Assembly (NCBI GenBank): GCA_963749715.1
Contig: CAVVNR010000015.1
Coordinates: forward strand, 62,001 to 126,000
Direction of reading: 5' to 3'
Length of the DNA stretch: 64,000 bases
Source of the DNA: Roseiarcus sp963749715
GTDB lineage: Bacteria; Pseudomonadota; Alphaproteobacteria; Rhizobiales; Beijerinckiaceae
Position 1 is the stretch's first letter, and each line of letters starts with the position of its first letter. A program made the position numbers and the translations under genes. A model generated the notes under the pieces. It had not been told where the DNA came from. It did no database searches and saw only the letters and a list, made by a program, of their open reading frames with translations. Below, in pieces: positions 46,315 through 55,762 of the stretch.

Positions 46315-49300
46315 TCACTCCCTTCCCTCGTCGCGCCGCCAGATCGCTTCCCCGATGCGCAGCGACTGAACTTGGAGCTCGCCTTTTCCCTCGAACAGAT
46401 CGTCGCGCGCGGCGATGCGGCCGTTTTCCTGCTCGACGCCGATGAGCGCAAAGGCCGCCGACAGCATGCGCGCGGCCGCGCCCGTGTACCATGACCAGCC
46501 GCCCCGCCCGCCGTGGCCCCAGCCTTCGTAGATGTCCGCCGGCTGCTGGATCGGAATCAGGCCATAGGTGGCGATGCTGTCAGGGTCGGTCTTCTTCATC
46601 GGCGAGATTTTTTCGAATATTTCGAAGGCGCGGGCGCTGAGGCGGGCAGCCGCTTCGCTATCGCCCCTGGCGCGGGCGGAGAGGGCCAAACGCATGAAGC
46701 CGTCGACGATCCAGGTCGCGCCGTGGCTGTACTGGCCGCCGTTCTCGCGAACGCCCGGCGGATAATCGGCGATGCGGCCGGGATAGGGCTGCGAATGTTC
46801 GTAGAACGGGGTCTCGAGCAGCAGCACCCGGTTCGGCCGCTCGATTCCCGTGAGCCCGCCCTCGATCGCGGCAAGCGCGCGTGCGTCGTCGCAGGCGCCG
46901 GAATAGGCGGCCCAGCCGGTCGTCATGGCGTTGCGCAGATCGACCTCGCGTCCGTCGTCGGCGAAATCGAGCAGGTAGTGGTCGCCGCGCCAGCCGGCCT
47001 CGAGCGCCTGGCGCTGCGCGGCGAGCGCCGCCTCGCAGCGGGCGGCGAATGTCTCGTCCCCTTTCATGCGCGCAAGCGACACGAAGCCGTCGAGCACATT
47101 GAAGAGAAAGAAGCCCATCCAGACGCTGGTCCCGATGTCGCCGCGGCCCAAGGCGTCAATGCCGTCGTTCCAGTCGCCGGCGCGCAGGAGCGGCAAGCCG
47201 TTCGCACCCAAATGCTCGAGGGTGAAAACGATCGCGAGACGCGCATGCTCATAGACGGTCGCGCTTTCGCGCGAGCCGCGCGGAACGACGATCCAGGTGT
47301 CCTCGTTCGCCGGGACGGCTTCGCCTTCGAGGAAGGGCGTCGTCTCGTCGAGCACGGTCCGGTCGCCGCTTTGCCGCACATAGCGGGCGAGCACGTAGGG
47401 CAGCCACAGGTGCGGATCGGCCGCCTTGGTGCGCTGGCCGAGACCCGTGCCGCCGCCGGGAGCGCGGTGCCACCATTTGAGCACGTCGCCCTCGCGAAAC
47501 TGCTGGCTCGCGTGCAGCACGATCTGCGCCCGGGTCAGCCGCGGTTCGAGGAGGGTCAGCGGCAGCACGTCCTGCAACTGGTCGCGATAGCCGGTCGCGC
47601 CGCCAAGCTGGTTCGGTCCCAAGCGCCCGAACAGCCGCGAGGCATAGAGCTGATAGGGTAGCCACGTATTGACAAGCCGGTCGAAGTCCGGCCGGTTGGT
47701 GCGGACCTCGACTTTCCCGAGCCGCTCGGCCCAGGAGGCGCGGGTCGCGGCGAGCTCGCTCTCGGCGCTGGCGACGCCGACGCGCGCGGCGGCGGCGAGC
47801 GCTTCAATCCGGCTCGGCGCCTGGCCGAAGGCGATCGCGATCCTGGTTTCGCCGCCTGGAGGGAGCGTGAGCTCGCCGCAGAAGGCGGCGACGCGCCGTC
47901 CGTCGTCCGTCGCGGAACCGTCGCTCGCGCCGGTCTCGACCATCGCGGGCGTCAGGATGTTCCGCCCCGGCCCACCGAAGAACCGCGCGCGGATGGTCTC
48001 GGTCGCCGGCTGAAGCAGCGTCGTCGCGGCGAAACCGAAGCCGCGCTCGAAATCGTTGTGGGGGTTCTGGAATATAAGCGTCGAGCCAACGGCTTCGTCG
48101 CGAATCTTGTCCACGCTCGCATTCGGGCTATCCTCGAGCGCGAGATCGAAGAAAGGCGCGATGCGCAGGCGCTTCGGAGTCGTCCCGCGATTGCGCAGGG
48201 TCAAGAGGCGCATGTCGCCTGGATAGTCGGGCGGAACGAAAACGACATGGTCCATCGTCAGATCGCCGCGCGCCGTGACGAAGGTCGCCACCCCCGGCTC
48301 ATACGTCGCCTCATAGGTCGCGTCCTCATGCTGGAACGGCGCGAAGCTGGGCGCGAAGGTCTCGCCGGTGTCGAGGTCGCGGAGGTAAATAATCTGCCCC
48401 GGCTGCACGGCGGTCACACTGTCGAAGCGGAAAGCGGTGAGCCCGTTCTGGCGGGCATTGCCGAAGGCGGAGAAAATCTCGCCGTCGTTGGAAACCATCG
48501 TCGCCATGCCGGATTCGTTCGCCATCACATGCGCCCACGGGCGGGGCGTGCGATGGGTGAGGCTGAGCGTCTTGCCGTCCGCCGAGAACGCGAACGGCCA
48601 GCGCGAATGCAGCGCTGGCGACGGCTCGACGGCGCGCGTTTCGTAGAGGCGCCTTTGCAGCTCCGGCTCGGGCAAAGGCGCGAGGCCGAGGCGCCTCGCG
48701 ATCAATTCGCTCGCCCACACCGCGTTGTCGGCGCGGCCGACGATGAACTCCGCCTCAGCCACCGCGCCGGGGGCCAACGTCGCCTGAAGCGAGAAGCTCG
48801 CCGCGGGATCGAAGGGCCAGACCTTGCCTTCGTCGTCGAGCTTGCGCCAGCGCCAGGGCTCGCAACCAGTAGGCCTTGAAAGCGAGCCTTCGCCGATGAA
48901 GCGGATGCGGGAATCCTCATAGCCGACAAGCTTCGTCCCTGCCCCCGGCTTGACGGCGAAGAACGCCGTTTCGCCGCGATCGGCGCGCGCCGATCGCAAC
49001 AGCCGGTTGCGGGCCAGAATGGCGTTGAGCGCGCGCACGAACATGGTCTCGACATGCATGCCGGCGAAATCGAGGTCGCGCGCGTAAGCTCCAGTCTCGG
49101 CGGCGGCGATCTCGCAGAAGCTCGTCAGTCTGAGCCGCCTCGCCCGACCCGATCTGTTCTCGAGCCGGATTCGCCAGCTCAGGACCGCGGCGCGCGAATC
49201 GGGCGCGACCTCCATCCGCGCCTCGATCCCGTTCAGCGCGTTGACGATCGCAAGGCGATTGAAGCCCTGCTCTTCGCTCCGATAGTCGCCCGCGCGCCGC

Positions 49301-49722
49301 GCCGGCTCCCAGCCAATCGACCATGGCGCCTCGCCCTCCTCGCTGACGTAGAAAAAATGGCCGCGCGCCTGCAGCGGATCGAGCGGGCGGCGGAAGAGAT
49401 CGATCGGGCCGCCGCCGCGTTCGGCGCCCATGACGAAGGCCGCGCCGCGCCCGTCGCGCTGAACTTCGACCCCGACCGCGCCGTTGTTGAAGAGGAAGCG
49501 ATCGGGGCGCCGCGCGAGGTCGACCGGCGCGCCCTCGAGCCAGGGCGCCGGCGGCCCCGACTTGGCGCGCTCCTTCGCCACCGCCGCGGCGCCGGCCGCC
49601 GCCATCGCGGCGATCGCCGCGGCATAGGCGAAGCCGAGCGTCTTGACCGCGTCCGGCATCGGAGCCGCGCCGCGGGCAAGGGTTTCCGCCCCCGTCCAGG
49701 CCTTGTCCCACTCAGGCGCCAC
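46315..49722 (-). CDS. GH94/GH36-type glycoside phosphorylase-like protein
   Basis: About 1135 residues from a GTG at 49722 that overlaps the upstream membrane-protein stop; an ATG at 49659 is the alternative. It holds two glycosyl-hydrolase-94-type N-terminal beta-sandwich regions (FLFNNGAVGVEVQRDGRGAA; LSLTHRTPRPWAHVMANESG) and one catalytic (alpha/alpha)6 barrel with NQLGGATGYRDQLQDVLPL, WWHRAPGGGTGLGQRTKAAD and the catalytic acid in LLRAGDWNDGIDALG. The order equals the C-terminal part of cyclic beta-1,2-glucan synthases (NdvB/Cgs), but the GT84 part is absent. It probably trims or phosphorolyses beta-glucans. The frame may really be continuous with the membrane gene (see findings). Confidence 0.85.
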   Translation of the reverse strand: MAPEWDKAWTGAETLARGAAPMPDAVKTLGFAYAAAIAAMAAAGAAAVAKERAKSGPPAPWLEGAPVDLARRPDRFLFNNGAVGVEVQRDGRGAAFVMGAERGGGPIDLFRRPLDPLQARGHFFYVSEEGEAPWSIGWEPARRAGDYRSEEQGFNRLAIVNALNGIEARMEVAPDSRAAVLSWRIRLENRSGRARRLRLTSFCEIAAAETGAYARDLDFAGMHVETMFVRALNAILARNRLLRSARADRGETAFFAVKPGAGTKLVGYEDSRIRFIGEGSLSRPTGCEPWRWRKLDDEGKVWPFDPAASFSLQATLAPGAVAEAEFIVGRADNAVWASELIARRLGLAPLPEPELQRRLYETRAVEPSPALHSRWPFAFSADGKTLSLTHRTPRPWAHVMANESGMATMVSNDGEIFSAFGNARQNGLTAFRFDSVTAVQPGQIIYLRDLDTGETFAPSFAPFQHEDATYEATYEPGVATFVTARGDLTMDHVVFVPPDYPGDMRLLTLRNRGTTPKRLRIAPFFDLALEDSPNASVDKIRDEAVGSTLIFQNPHNDFERGFGFAATTLLQPATETIRARFFGGPGRNILTPAMVETGASDGSATDDGRRVAAFCGELTLPPGGETRIAIAFGQAPSRIEALAAAARVGVASAESELAATRASWAERLGKVEVRTNRPDFDRLVNTWLPYQLYASRLFGRLGPNQLGGATGYRDQLQDVLPLTLLEPRLTRAQIVLHASQQFREGDVLKWWHRAPGGGTGLGQRTKAADPHLWLPYVLARYVRQSGDRTVLDETTPFLEGEAVPANEDTWIVVPRGSRESATVYEHARLAIVFTLEHLGANGLPLLRAGDWNDGIDALGRGDIGTSVWMGFFLFNVLDGFVSLARMKGDETFAARCEAALAAQRQALEAGWRGDHYLLDFADDGREVDLRNAMTTGWAAYSGACDDARALAAIEGGLTGIERPNRVLLLETPFYEHSQPYPGRIADYPPGVRENGGQYSHGATWIVDGFMRLALSARARGDSEAAARLSARAFEIFEKISPMKKTDPDSIATYGLIPIQQPADIYEGWGHGGRGGWSWYTGAAARMLSAAFALIGVEQENGRIAARDDLFEGKGELQVQSLRIGEAIWRRDEGRE

Positions 49723-51769
49723 GAGGGATGTAGAACGGAATAAGCAGCGGCGCCCAGGTGCCGAAGCGGCGGATGCCGTCCGGAATGGCGCGGGTGCGTC
49801 CGTGGTGGCCGATGAACCGCGCGGCCGCTTCATCGGCGCGGTCGCCGCCGAGAAAGGAGAGATTGACCAGGGTCGCGACCCTGAGCCCCATGTGGTCGAA
49901 CCAGATGAGGACGCGGAGCCAGTCGTAGGCGAGCAGACCGAGAAAAAGCGTCAGGCTAAATTGCCGGAAGTCGGCGGGGCTCTGAGTCGCGCCGGTCGCC
50001 ACGGCGACGCTCGACCGGATTGCGCCGTCCTGATTGTACCAGGTCGGGTCCGGCGATTGGCGCAGGAACGAGTTGATGATCGGCGCCATCCACAGGCCCC
50101 AACGCAGCACGCGCACGCCCTGCTCGACCAGGCCCTCGACGCCGCTCGGGCTGACCAGGGTCTTGATCGGCCGCAGGCTTCTTTGCAGGCCCGCGTCAAG
50201 CAGCACGTAGTTGATCGAGAACAAGGGCGCGGCAAGCGACCAGTTGATGACGCCAGCCACCAATTCCGCCCAAAACAACCTCACTCCGCCGGCGACCTCG
50301 CCGAGGTTGATCATCCCGTATTTGTTGAAGATCGGATAGGTGGTGAAGTCGCCGAGCGCGCGCCCGTCAAGGCGGTAATTGACGTCGGCGTAGGCCCAGA
50401 ATTTGGCGATCACGACCTGGAGCTGTGCGGCGTCGAAATACCAGCCGAGCGCGCCCGCGACCAGGCCGCCGAGCAGGAGGCCGAGCGCATAGAGGCGACA
50501 GCTTTGCAGCTTCCGCCGGTCGCCCTTCACTACGCTCCAGGCGTCGAAAGCCAAATCGACGCCGCCGTAGCAGAGCGCCCCGGCCGCGGACATCGCCAAA
50601 AAACGCACGCCGCCCCCATAAGCGGCAAGATCGGTGCGATAGGCGAGCGCGAGGCCAAGACCCGCGACGATCCCGCGAGCTGGACCCCGAGGATCGCGAT
50701 AGGCGGCCTTGAGCCGACCGAGGAACGGCGCCGTCCCGTCGGCGCTGCCCATGATCGTCTGGGCGAGCGGAAAGGCGAGCGCGCCGCCGATCGGACCGAT
50801 CAGGAGCGCGATGCGATCGAGGATCGTCGCCGCGCCGGGCGCGCGCAGCACAAGAGCCGCGCTGAGGATGAAGCCCATGAACAGCGCGCCGTAGATCGCG
50901 CCCTTGACGAAGCCGGTTCGCCAATGCTCCCAGACTGCCTCGATGTGTGGCGGGCGGCCGCCCAGCCAATCGAGGACAATGCCGGTCAGAAGGTAGACGA
51001 TCGCCCACAAGCCGGCCTGGGCGAGCGCGGCGCAAAAGCTGGAGAAAAAAATCGCGAGGAACGGCTGAGCGACCATCTGCGCCGCATTGGCGACGAGCGG
51101 GGTCGCGGCGGCGAGCGCGCCGCTCAGGGCGAAGAGCCCATGCGTGCGCGCCGAGCGAGGAATCCGGTCGACGCTGATCAGGTTGATCATCGTCAGCATC
51201 GCTTCGCCGACGAACCACAGGGCAAGCGCGCGGCCGATCGCGACCTGGGCGGGAAACGGCAGGTCGGCGTGCGCCGTCGCCATGGCGCCGAGCTCGGCCA
51301 TGTGCCAGTCGGCGCCGACGTTGAGGAGGAGGTTGAACAGGAAAGGGACCGCGATCAGGCTCGCCGCCTCGATGAGCCGCAACCCGCGAAAGCCGGCGAT
51401 GAGGCCCATGATCGACCCGCCGGCATAAACGATCAGCGCAATCGTCGCCCCGGGGGAATTGAAGCGCCCGACATCGGCCCAGGGTCCGGGCAGTTGCCAG
51501 AACCCGATCGAATCATTGCGCTGCAAGGCGAAGATCGCGAAGGCCGCGGCGTCAATTGCGATCAGGGCGGCGGAATACGGGCGCTCCGCCCGCGCCCGGC
51601 GCAGCAGCGCGAGCCCCGCCGCGCCAGCCAGAGCGGCGACGATCGGCTGGCGCGCCACGATCGCGCCGTAGAATCCGAGTGCGAGCAACGCCGTGCCGGC
51701 CGCGACAAGAAAAGCCGGGGCGGCGGGCCGGCGCGTGAAAGGGCGCGCAAGAGGGGACGTCATCTCCAT
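49712..51769 (-). CDS. multi-pass membrane protein partner of the GH94 protein
   Basis: About 685 residues from the ATG at 51769 (GGAGAG 10 bases before; a GTG at 51787 is possible). Roughly 12-14 hydrophobic helices from residue 20 to 560, with soluble loops (SVDRIPRSARTHGL; RPIKTLVSPSGVEGLVEQGV). I do not know a named function. Its last residues read IPFYIPRGA and then stop; in the next frame EWDKAWTGAE follows immediately and leads into the GH94 protein. Position and overlap indicate that it tethers or feeds the GH94 enzyme at the inner membrane. Confidence 0.75.
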   Translation of the reverse strand: MEMTSPLARPFTRRPAAPAFLVAAGTALLALGFYGAIVARQPIVAALAGAAGLALLRRARAERPYSAALIAIDAAAFAIFALQRNDSIGFWQLPGPWADVGRFNSPGATIALIVYAGGSIMGLIAGFRGLRLIEAASLIAVPFLFNLLLNVGADWHMAELGAMATAHADLPFPAQVAIGRALALWFVGEAMLTMINLISVDRIPRSARTHGLFALSGALAAATPLVANAAQMVAQPFLAIFFSSFCAALAQAGLWAIVYLLTGIVLDWLGGRPPHIEAVWEHWRTGFVKGAIYGALFMGFILSAALVLRAPGAATILDRIALLIGPIGGALAFPLAQTIMGSADGTAPFLGRLKAAYRDPRGPARGIVAGLGLALAYRTDLAAYGGGVRFLAMSAAGALCYGGVDLAFDAWSVVKGDRRKLQSCRLYALGLLLGGLVAGALGWYFDAAQLQVVIAKFWAYADVNYRLDGRALGDFTTYPIFNKYGMINLGEVAGGVRLFWAELVAGVINWSLAAPLFSINYVLLDAGLQRSLRPIKTLVSPSGVEGLVEQGVRVLRWGLWMAPIINSFLRQSPDPTWYNQDGAIRSSVAVATGATQSPADFRQFSLTLFLGLLAYDWLRVLIWFDHMGLRVATLVNLSFLGGDRADEAAARFIGHHGRTRAIPDGIRRFGTWAPLLIPFYIPRGA

Positions 51770-51953
51770 GCCTTGCGCGCTCTCCACTCCCGCTTGAGCC
51801 CATTCCTCGCGGATTGCTCACTGAGTCGCAAGCTCGCGCCGAAGACGCTTGCCGGCCGCCCCATAGCCGCGCAATATGGCGGCTATGCGCCTCTTTGACC
51901 CCACCGGGATTTGGCGCCGTCGCTCGCCTGGTGGCGTCGTCAGGACGAAGCTC

Positions 51954-52190
51954 ATGGCTGTCAAACGATGGTTCGCTTGCGCGCTCGCGGCCGCGGTCCT
52001 CGGCGCGGCCGCCGGACAGGCGGCCGAACTGCCTTCTCAGACCAAGAAGCCGACGAAAGCCGAACCCGCGAAGAAATGCGACATCGCCGGCAATCCCGGC
52101 GTATTGGCCGCGAATGGCGTCTGCGTGCGGTTCAGCGGCTATGTCTCGTCGCAATTCAGCGCCGGGCAATTGCACGAGCAGTACAAATAG
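51954..52190 (+). CDS. small exported protein resembling a porin N terminus; possibly truncated
   Basis: 78 residues from the ATG at 51954 (AGGACGAAG upstream). Signal peptide (VKRWFACALAAAVLGAAAGQ) followed by KKPTKAEPAKKCD, then NGVCVRFSGYVSSQFSAGQL and a stop. Two Cys flanking a Gly/Ala stretch and the next FSGYVSSQF strand are the way alphaproteobacterial porins begin (CD..G..YIPGTDTCLRIGGYV). The rest of a barrel is missing. It may be a short porin remnant or a small periplasmic protein in its own right. Confidence 0.55.
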   Translation: MAVKRWFACALAAAVLGAAAGQAAELPSQTKKPTKAEPAKKCDIAGNPGVLAANGVCVRFSGYVSSQFSAGQLHEQYK

Positions 52191-52228
52191 GCTCGCGGGG
52201 GAACGGGCTTTGGGTCTAGACACGGCCT

Positions 52229-52693
52229 ATGAACAGAAAAGCCCAACCGGCCTTCGCCCACCTCGGGCGCCCGTCGCGGATTCCCGCGGCGCCGGACGCG
52301 AAGACGCTTGATCGGGCGCCGAACCCACAAGCCGACGCCGATTATATCGCCCGATTCACCGCGCCCGAGTTCACCTCGATCTGCCCGGTAACGGGGCAAC
52401 CCGACTTCGCCCTTCTGGTCATCGATTACGCGCCCGACAAATGGCTGGTCGAATCGAAGTCGCTGAAGCTCTACCTCGCGAGCTTCCGCAATCACGGCGC
52501 ATTCCACGAGGATTGCACCGTGCGGATCGGCAAGGACCTTTTCAACCTGCTCAAGCCGCGCTGGCTACGAATCGGGGGCTACTGGTTCCCGCGCGGCGGT
52601 ATGCCGATCGACGTGTTCTGGCAGAGCGGCAAGCTGCCCAAAGGCGTCTGGCTGCCCGATCAGGGCGTTGCGCCCTATCGCGGGCGAGGCTGA
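52229..52693 (+). CDS. queF: 7-cyano-7-deazaguanine reductase (short YkvM type)
   Basis: 154 residues. FTSICPVTGQPDFALLVIDY contains the nucleophilic Cys; ESKSLKLYLASFRNHGAFHE supplies the NADPH-binding and catalytic His/Glu region. QueF reduces preQ0 to preQ1 in queuosine synthesis, using NADPH. The single-domain length marks the YkvM subfamily rather than the long E. coli type. No other queuosine gene is in the window and no preQ1 riboswitch is visible in the short upstream gap. Confidence 0.96.
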   Translation: MNRKAQPAFAHLGRPSRIPAAPDAKTLDRAPNPQADADYIARFTAPEFTSICPVTGQPDFALLVIDYAPDKWLVESKSLKLYLASFRNHGAFHEDCTVRIGKDLFNLLKPRWLRIGGYWFPRGGMPIDVFWQSGKLPKGVWLPDQGVAPYRGRG

Positions 52694-52728
52694 ACGGACT
52701 CGACCGGGCGAGAACCGCGGCCGCGCCG

Positions 52729-53619
52729 CTAGGCCGCCCGGTGCGCGCCGGGCTTTGGACGCAAAAGCTTGCGCGCGGCGCGGCGCGGCCTGTCGAGCGC
52801 CGGGGCAAGCCTCGCCAACGCATAGACCCGCGCGCGCAAGTCATCGGCGAGCGCTTGCCGGTTTCGGATCGCGGCGATCGAGGCGAACTGGACGGGCGCC
52901 CCGATCACGACCGGGAGACTGGCGCCGATGCGCGTCTTGACTTCATGGAAGATGAGCGAGAGCCGGAGCGTCGCGCTGAAGTGACTGGCGATCTGGAACA
53001 GCCGGCTGTTCTGGCCGCCGAACCAGATCGGAACGACCGTCGCCTGCGAGCGCTGCAGGAGCTGCGACACGAACGGTTGCCAGCGCCCGTCGACTGCGGG
53101 CTCGAGGCCGAGCTTGTCGGGCGTGGTCGAGATTGCGCCGGCCGGAAACACCACCACCGCCCCGCCGCGCTCGAGTTGCGCGTGCGCCGCGGCCCGCGAT
53201 GCGAGGTTGGTGCGCTCGGCCTCCTTGGCGCCGGAGAAGTCGACCGGCAGGATGAACCGCGCCGCCTCCGGCGCGCGGGTCAGCACGATATGGGTCAGAA
53301 CGACGAAATCGCTTCTGACCTTGCTCGCGAGCCACGCCATCACGATGCCGTCGAGCACGCCGTAAGGGTGGTTGGCGACGAACACGACCGGGCCGGTCTT
53401 GGGAATCGCGGCGAGCGCATCGACGTCGTAGCGGACGTCGAGCTCGAGCGACCGCACCGCGGCCTGCCAGAAGGTCTCGTCGGCCCGCGGAAAGCGCTGG
53501 TTCTGCACATACATCCGCTTGAGCCTCGGCTGGCCGGTGGCTCTTTCGACCAGCCGAATCAGCCCGCGCTTCAGCGGCGGATCGCTCTCGGTTGCGTAGC
53601 TGAAGAGATATTTGTCCAT
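52729..53619 (-). CDS. PlsC-type acyltransferase
   Basis: 296 residues from the ATG at 53619. The acyltransferase motif NHPYGVLDGIVM (a variant of NHxxxxD) lies at about 83-94, and PAGAISTTP is the block III substrate-binding motif. No transmembrane anchor is obvious. The family acylates lysophospholipids, lyso-ornithine lipids or similar acceptors; I cannot choose. The gene is 78 bases downstream of kdsA, in the same direction, which would fit membrane lipid or lipid A work. Confidence 0.82.
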   Translation of the reverse strand: MDKYLFSYATESDPPLKRGLIRLVERATGQPRLKRMYVQNQRFPRADETFWQAAVRSLELDVRYDVDALAAIPKTGPVVFVANHPYGVLDGIVMAWLASKVRSDFVVLTHIVLTRAPEAARFILPVDFSGAKEAERTNLASRAAAHAQLERGGAVVVFPAGAISTTPDKLGLEPAVDGRWQPFVSQLLQRSQATVVPIWFGGQNSRLFQIASHFSATLRLSLIFHEVKTRIGASLPVVIGAPVQFASIAAIRNRQALADDLRARVYALARLAPALDRPRRAARKLLRPKPGAHRAA

Positions 53620-53697
53620 TGGACTCGTCTTCGCGGCCGGTCGTTCCCGATATCCCGCCCACGCGACCGTCATATGACAGGGCGAGGGGCGCAAAGC

Positions 53698-54540
53698 TCA
53701 GCGCTTGGCGAGCCGATCGAAGTCCTGCAGTTCGGCGATGAGCGATTCGAAGTCTTTCAACGGCACCATATTGGGGCCGTCGGACGGCGCGCGGTCGGGG
53801 TCCTGATGGGTCTCGATGAAGATGCCGGCGACGCCGACCGCAACCGCCGCCCGCGCCAGCACTGGAACGAACGCCCGCTCTCCGCCCGAGGCTTCCCCTT
53901 GCCCGCCCGGCTGCTGAACCGAATGGGTGGCGTCGAAGATGACCGGTGCGCCGGTCTCGCGCGCAAGGATCGGCAAGGCGCGCATGTCGGAGACGAGCGT
54001 GTTGTAACCGAAGCTCGCGCCGCGCTCGGTCACCAGGATGTCGCTGGCCCCGGCCGCGTCGAGCTTGGCGACCACGTTCTTCATGTCCCAGGGCGCGAGA
54101 AACTGGCCCTTCTTGACGTTGACCGGCCGCCCGGTCTGCGCCGCCGCGACCAGGAGGTCCGTCTGGCGGCACAGGAAGGCTGGAATCTGCAGCGCGTCGA
54201 CCGCTTCCGCGACCGGCGCGCATTGGGCGCTCTCGTGCACGTCGGTGATCACGGCGAGGCCAAGCGTCTCGCGGATTTCGGCGAAGATCGGCAGCGCGGC
54301 CTTCAGCCCGACCCCGCGCTTGGCCGAGCCCGAGGTCCGATTGGCCTTGTCGAAGGACGATTTGAACACGAGCCCGATCGCGCGCCGCTCAGCGATCGCC
54401 TTGAGCGCCCCGGCCATTTCGAGCGCGTGGCTGCGGCTTTCGAGCTGGCATGGACCGGCGATCAGCGTCAGAGGCAGCTTTGGGCCGAAGCGCGCCGCGA
54501 GCGGCCCTCGGCCGACCTGAACGATGGCGTTGTTGCGCAA
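53698..54540 (-). CDS. kdsA: 3-deoxy-8-phosphooctulonate synthase
   Basis: 280 residues, complete, with a TTG start (54538-54540). LTLIAGPCQLESRSHALEMA, FKSSFDKANRTS, VITDVHESAQ, NVKKGQFLAPWDM and FGYNTLVSDMRALP are all KdsA signatures. The Cys in IAGPCQLES (Asn in E. coli KdsA) suggests the metal-dependent class. The enzyme joins PEP and arabinose 5-phosphate to give Kdo-8-phosphate for lipopolysaccharide. Confidence 0.95.
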   Translation of the reverse strand: MRNNAIVQVGRGPLAARFGPKLPLTLIAGPCQLESRSHALEMAGALKAIAERRAIGLVFKSSFDKANRTSGSAKRGVGLKAALPIFAEIRETLGLAVITDVHESAQCAPVAEAVDALQIPAFLCRQTDLLVAAAQTGRPVNVKKGQFLAPWDMKNVVAKLDAAGASDILVTERGASFGYNTLVSDMRALPILARETGAPVIFDATHSVQQPGGQGEASGGERAFVPVLARAAVAVGVAGIFIETHQDPDRAPSDGPNMVPLKDFESLIAELQDFDRLAKR

Positions 54541-54629
54541 AGAAAAATCCCGCTTGGCGTCGCTTTGTCGACGCGGTCGCTAACCGCTGCGCCGCACTCA
54601 GCGAGCGCGGCTACGACGACCTCATGAGC

Positions 54630-55022
54630 CTAAGGCTCGGCGTTCTCGCTCGCCGCAAAGTCGATCTCGACCCTTGCGCCGCTCGGATCGAAGAAGAAGA
54701 GCTGCCACACGCCCGCGGCATGGCCGGTCGAAGGCAGCCGGACCAGATTGTGTTTAACCCCGCGCGCCTTCAGCTTCTCGAGATAGGAGGGCGCGTCCGT
54801 GCCCCAGAAGGCGATGTGGTCGAGCACCCCGCCGCCCTCGGGAATGGTCGACTTCTCCACGACATGCAGCACGGCCTTGCCGCCGTTATAGAGCCAGGCG
54901 CCGGGGAACGCGAAGTCCGGCCGCGGCCCGGGCGTCAATCCGAGGACGTCGTGGTAAAAGGCGACGGTCTCCTGAGTGTTGGTGGTGAGGATGGTGAAAT
55001 GGTCCATCCGATCGATCGGCAC
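54630..55022 (-). CDS. VOC (glyoxalase-fold) family protein
   Basis: 130 residues from a GTG at 55022 that has an excellent GGGAGGAG 8 bases upstream; an ATG five codons later is also possible. DHFTILTTNTQETVAFYHDV opens the first beta-alpha-beta module, with the metal-ligand His in its second position, HIAFWGTDAPSYLEKL opens the second, and QLFFFDPSGARVEIDF supplies the last Glu ligand. A dioxygenase, lyase or resistance role cannot be told. Confidence 0.85.
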   Translation of the reverse strand: MPIDRMDHFTILTTNTQETVAFYHDVLGLTPGPRPDFAFPGAWLYNGGKAVLHVVEKSTIPEGGGVLDHIAFWGTDAPSYLEKLKARGVKHNLVRLPSTGHAAGVWQLFFFDPSGARVEIDFAASENAEP

Positions 55023-55161
55023 AGGTCTCTCCTCCCTTTTGCCCGGAAACGGACGAGCGAAGCTTGCTCCAGACTCGGCGTCTCGCGCGGCCCCGTCAAG
55101 TCGATATTGGCCAAGAGCCGGAATTTGACAGCGCCCATGCGCCCGGCGCAGGCTTTCGTTC

Positions 55162-55653
55162 ATGGACAAGCGCGAGGACGGGGAGCTCGGCATCTTGGCG
55201 CGCCGCAGGATCGAGGCGGCGATCATCGCCCCGATCTACGATGAAATGCGCCAGGCGATCGGCGAGGACAAGGCGCGCGACATCCTGCGCCGCGCCATTC
55301 GCCGCGCGGCGATCGAGGCCGGCGCCGAGATGGCGTCGCGCGCGCCGGGCGAAGCGGACCTCGAAAGCTTCAAGGCGATCCTGCCCTTGTGGACCAAGGA
55401 CGACGCGCTGACGATCGAGGTCGTCGTCGACGCCCCCGGCGTGCTCGATTTCAACGTCAGGCGCTGCCGCTACGCCGAAACGTATCGCGCGATGGGCCTC
55501 GGCGAGATCGGCGAGATCCTCTCCTGCAATCGCGACGGCGCTTTCTGCGAGGGCTATGATCCGCGCATCAGGTTGACCCGGACGCAGACGATCATGGGCG
55601 GCGCGAGCCATTGCGACTTCCGCTATCGCGCTGGTCCGCCGGGACAGACATAG
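55162..55653 (+). CDS. L-2-amino-thiazoline-4-carboxylic acid hydrolase-like protein
   Basis: 163 residues. IYDEMRQAIGEDKARDILRR and VRRCRYAETYRAMGLGEIGE match the ATC hydrolase family, with ILSCNRDGAFCEGYDPRIRL and TIMGGASHCDFRY carrying the four conserved cysteines and a His. Characterised members open a thiazoline ring on the way to cysteine; most homologues are untested. Divergent from the VOC gene by 139 bases. Confidence 0.85.
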   Translation: MDKREDGELGILARRRIEAAIIAPIYDEMRQAIGEDKARDILRRAIRRAAIEAGAEMASRAPGEADLESFKAILPLWTKDDALTIEVVVDAPGVLDFNVRRCRYAETYRAMGLGEIGEILSCNRDGAFCEGYDPRIRLTRTQTIMGGASHCDFRYRAGPPGQT

Positions 55654-55762
55654 ACCCGCATGCGGCGGCCCCGCGTCCGGTCCGGCGCGAGATCGACGGC
55701 GCGATGGGGAACAAGCGTTGCATGTCCGCACTGTCGCCAGTCGCGCCAGCCAGGAGGGAACG

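Noticed and set aside
49643..51898. 751-codon plus-strand frame opposite the membrane-protein gene
   Set aside because: Arg/Gln/Asp-rich translation is the complement of transmembrane coding sequence; no independent support.
52191..52228. preQ1 riboswitch before queF
   Set aside because: The gap is 38 bases long without a C-rich loop and A-rich tail that could form the pseudoknot.
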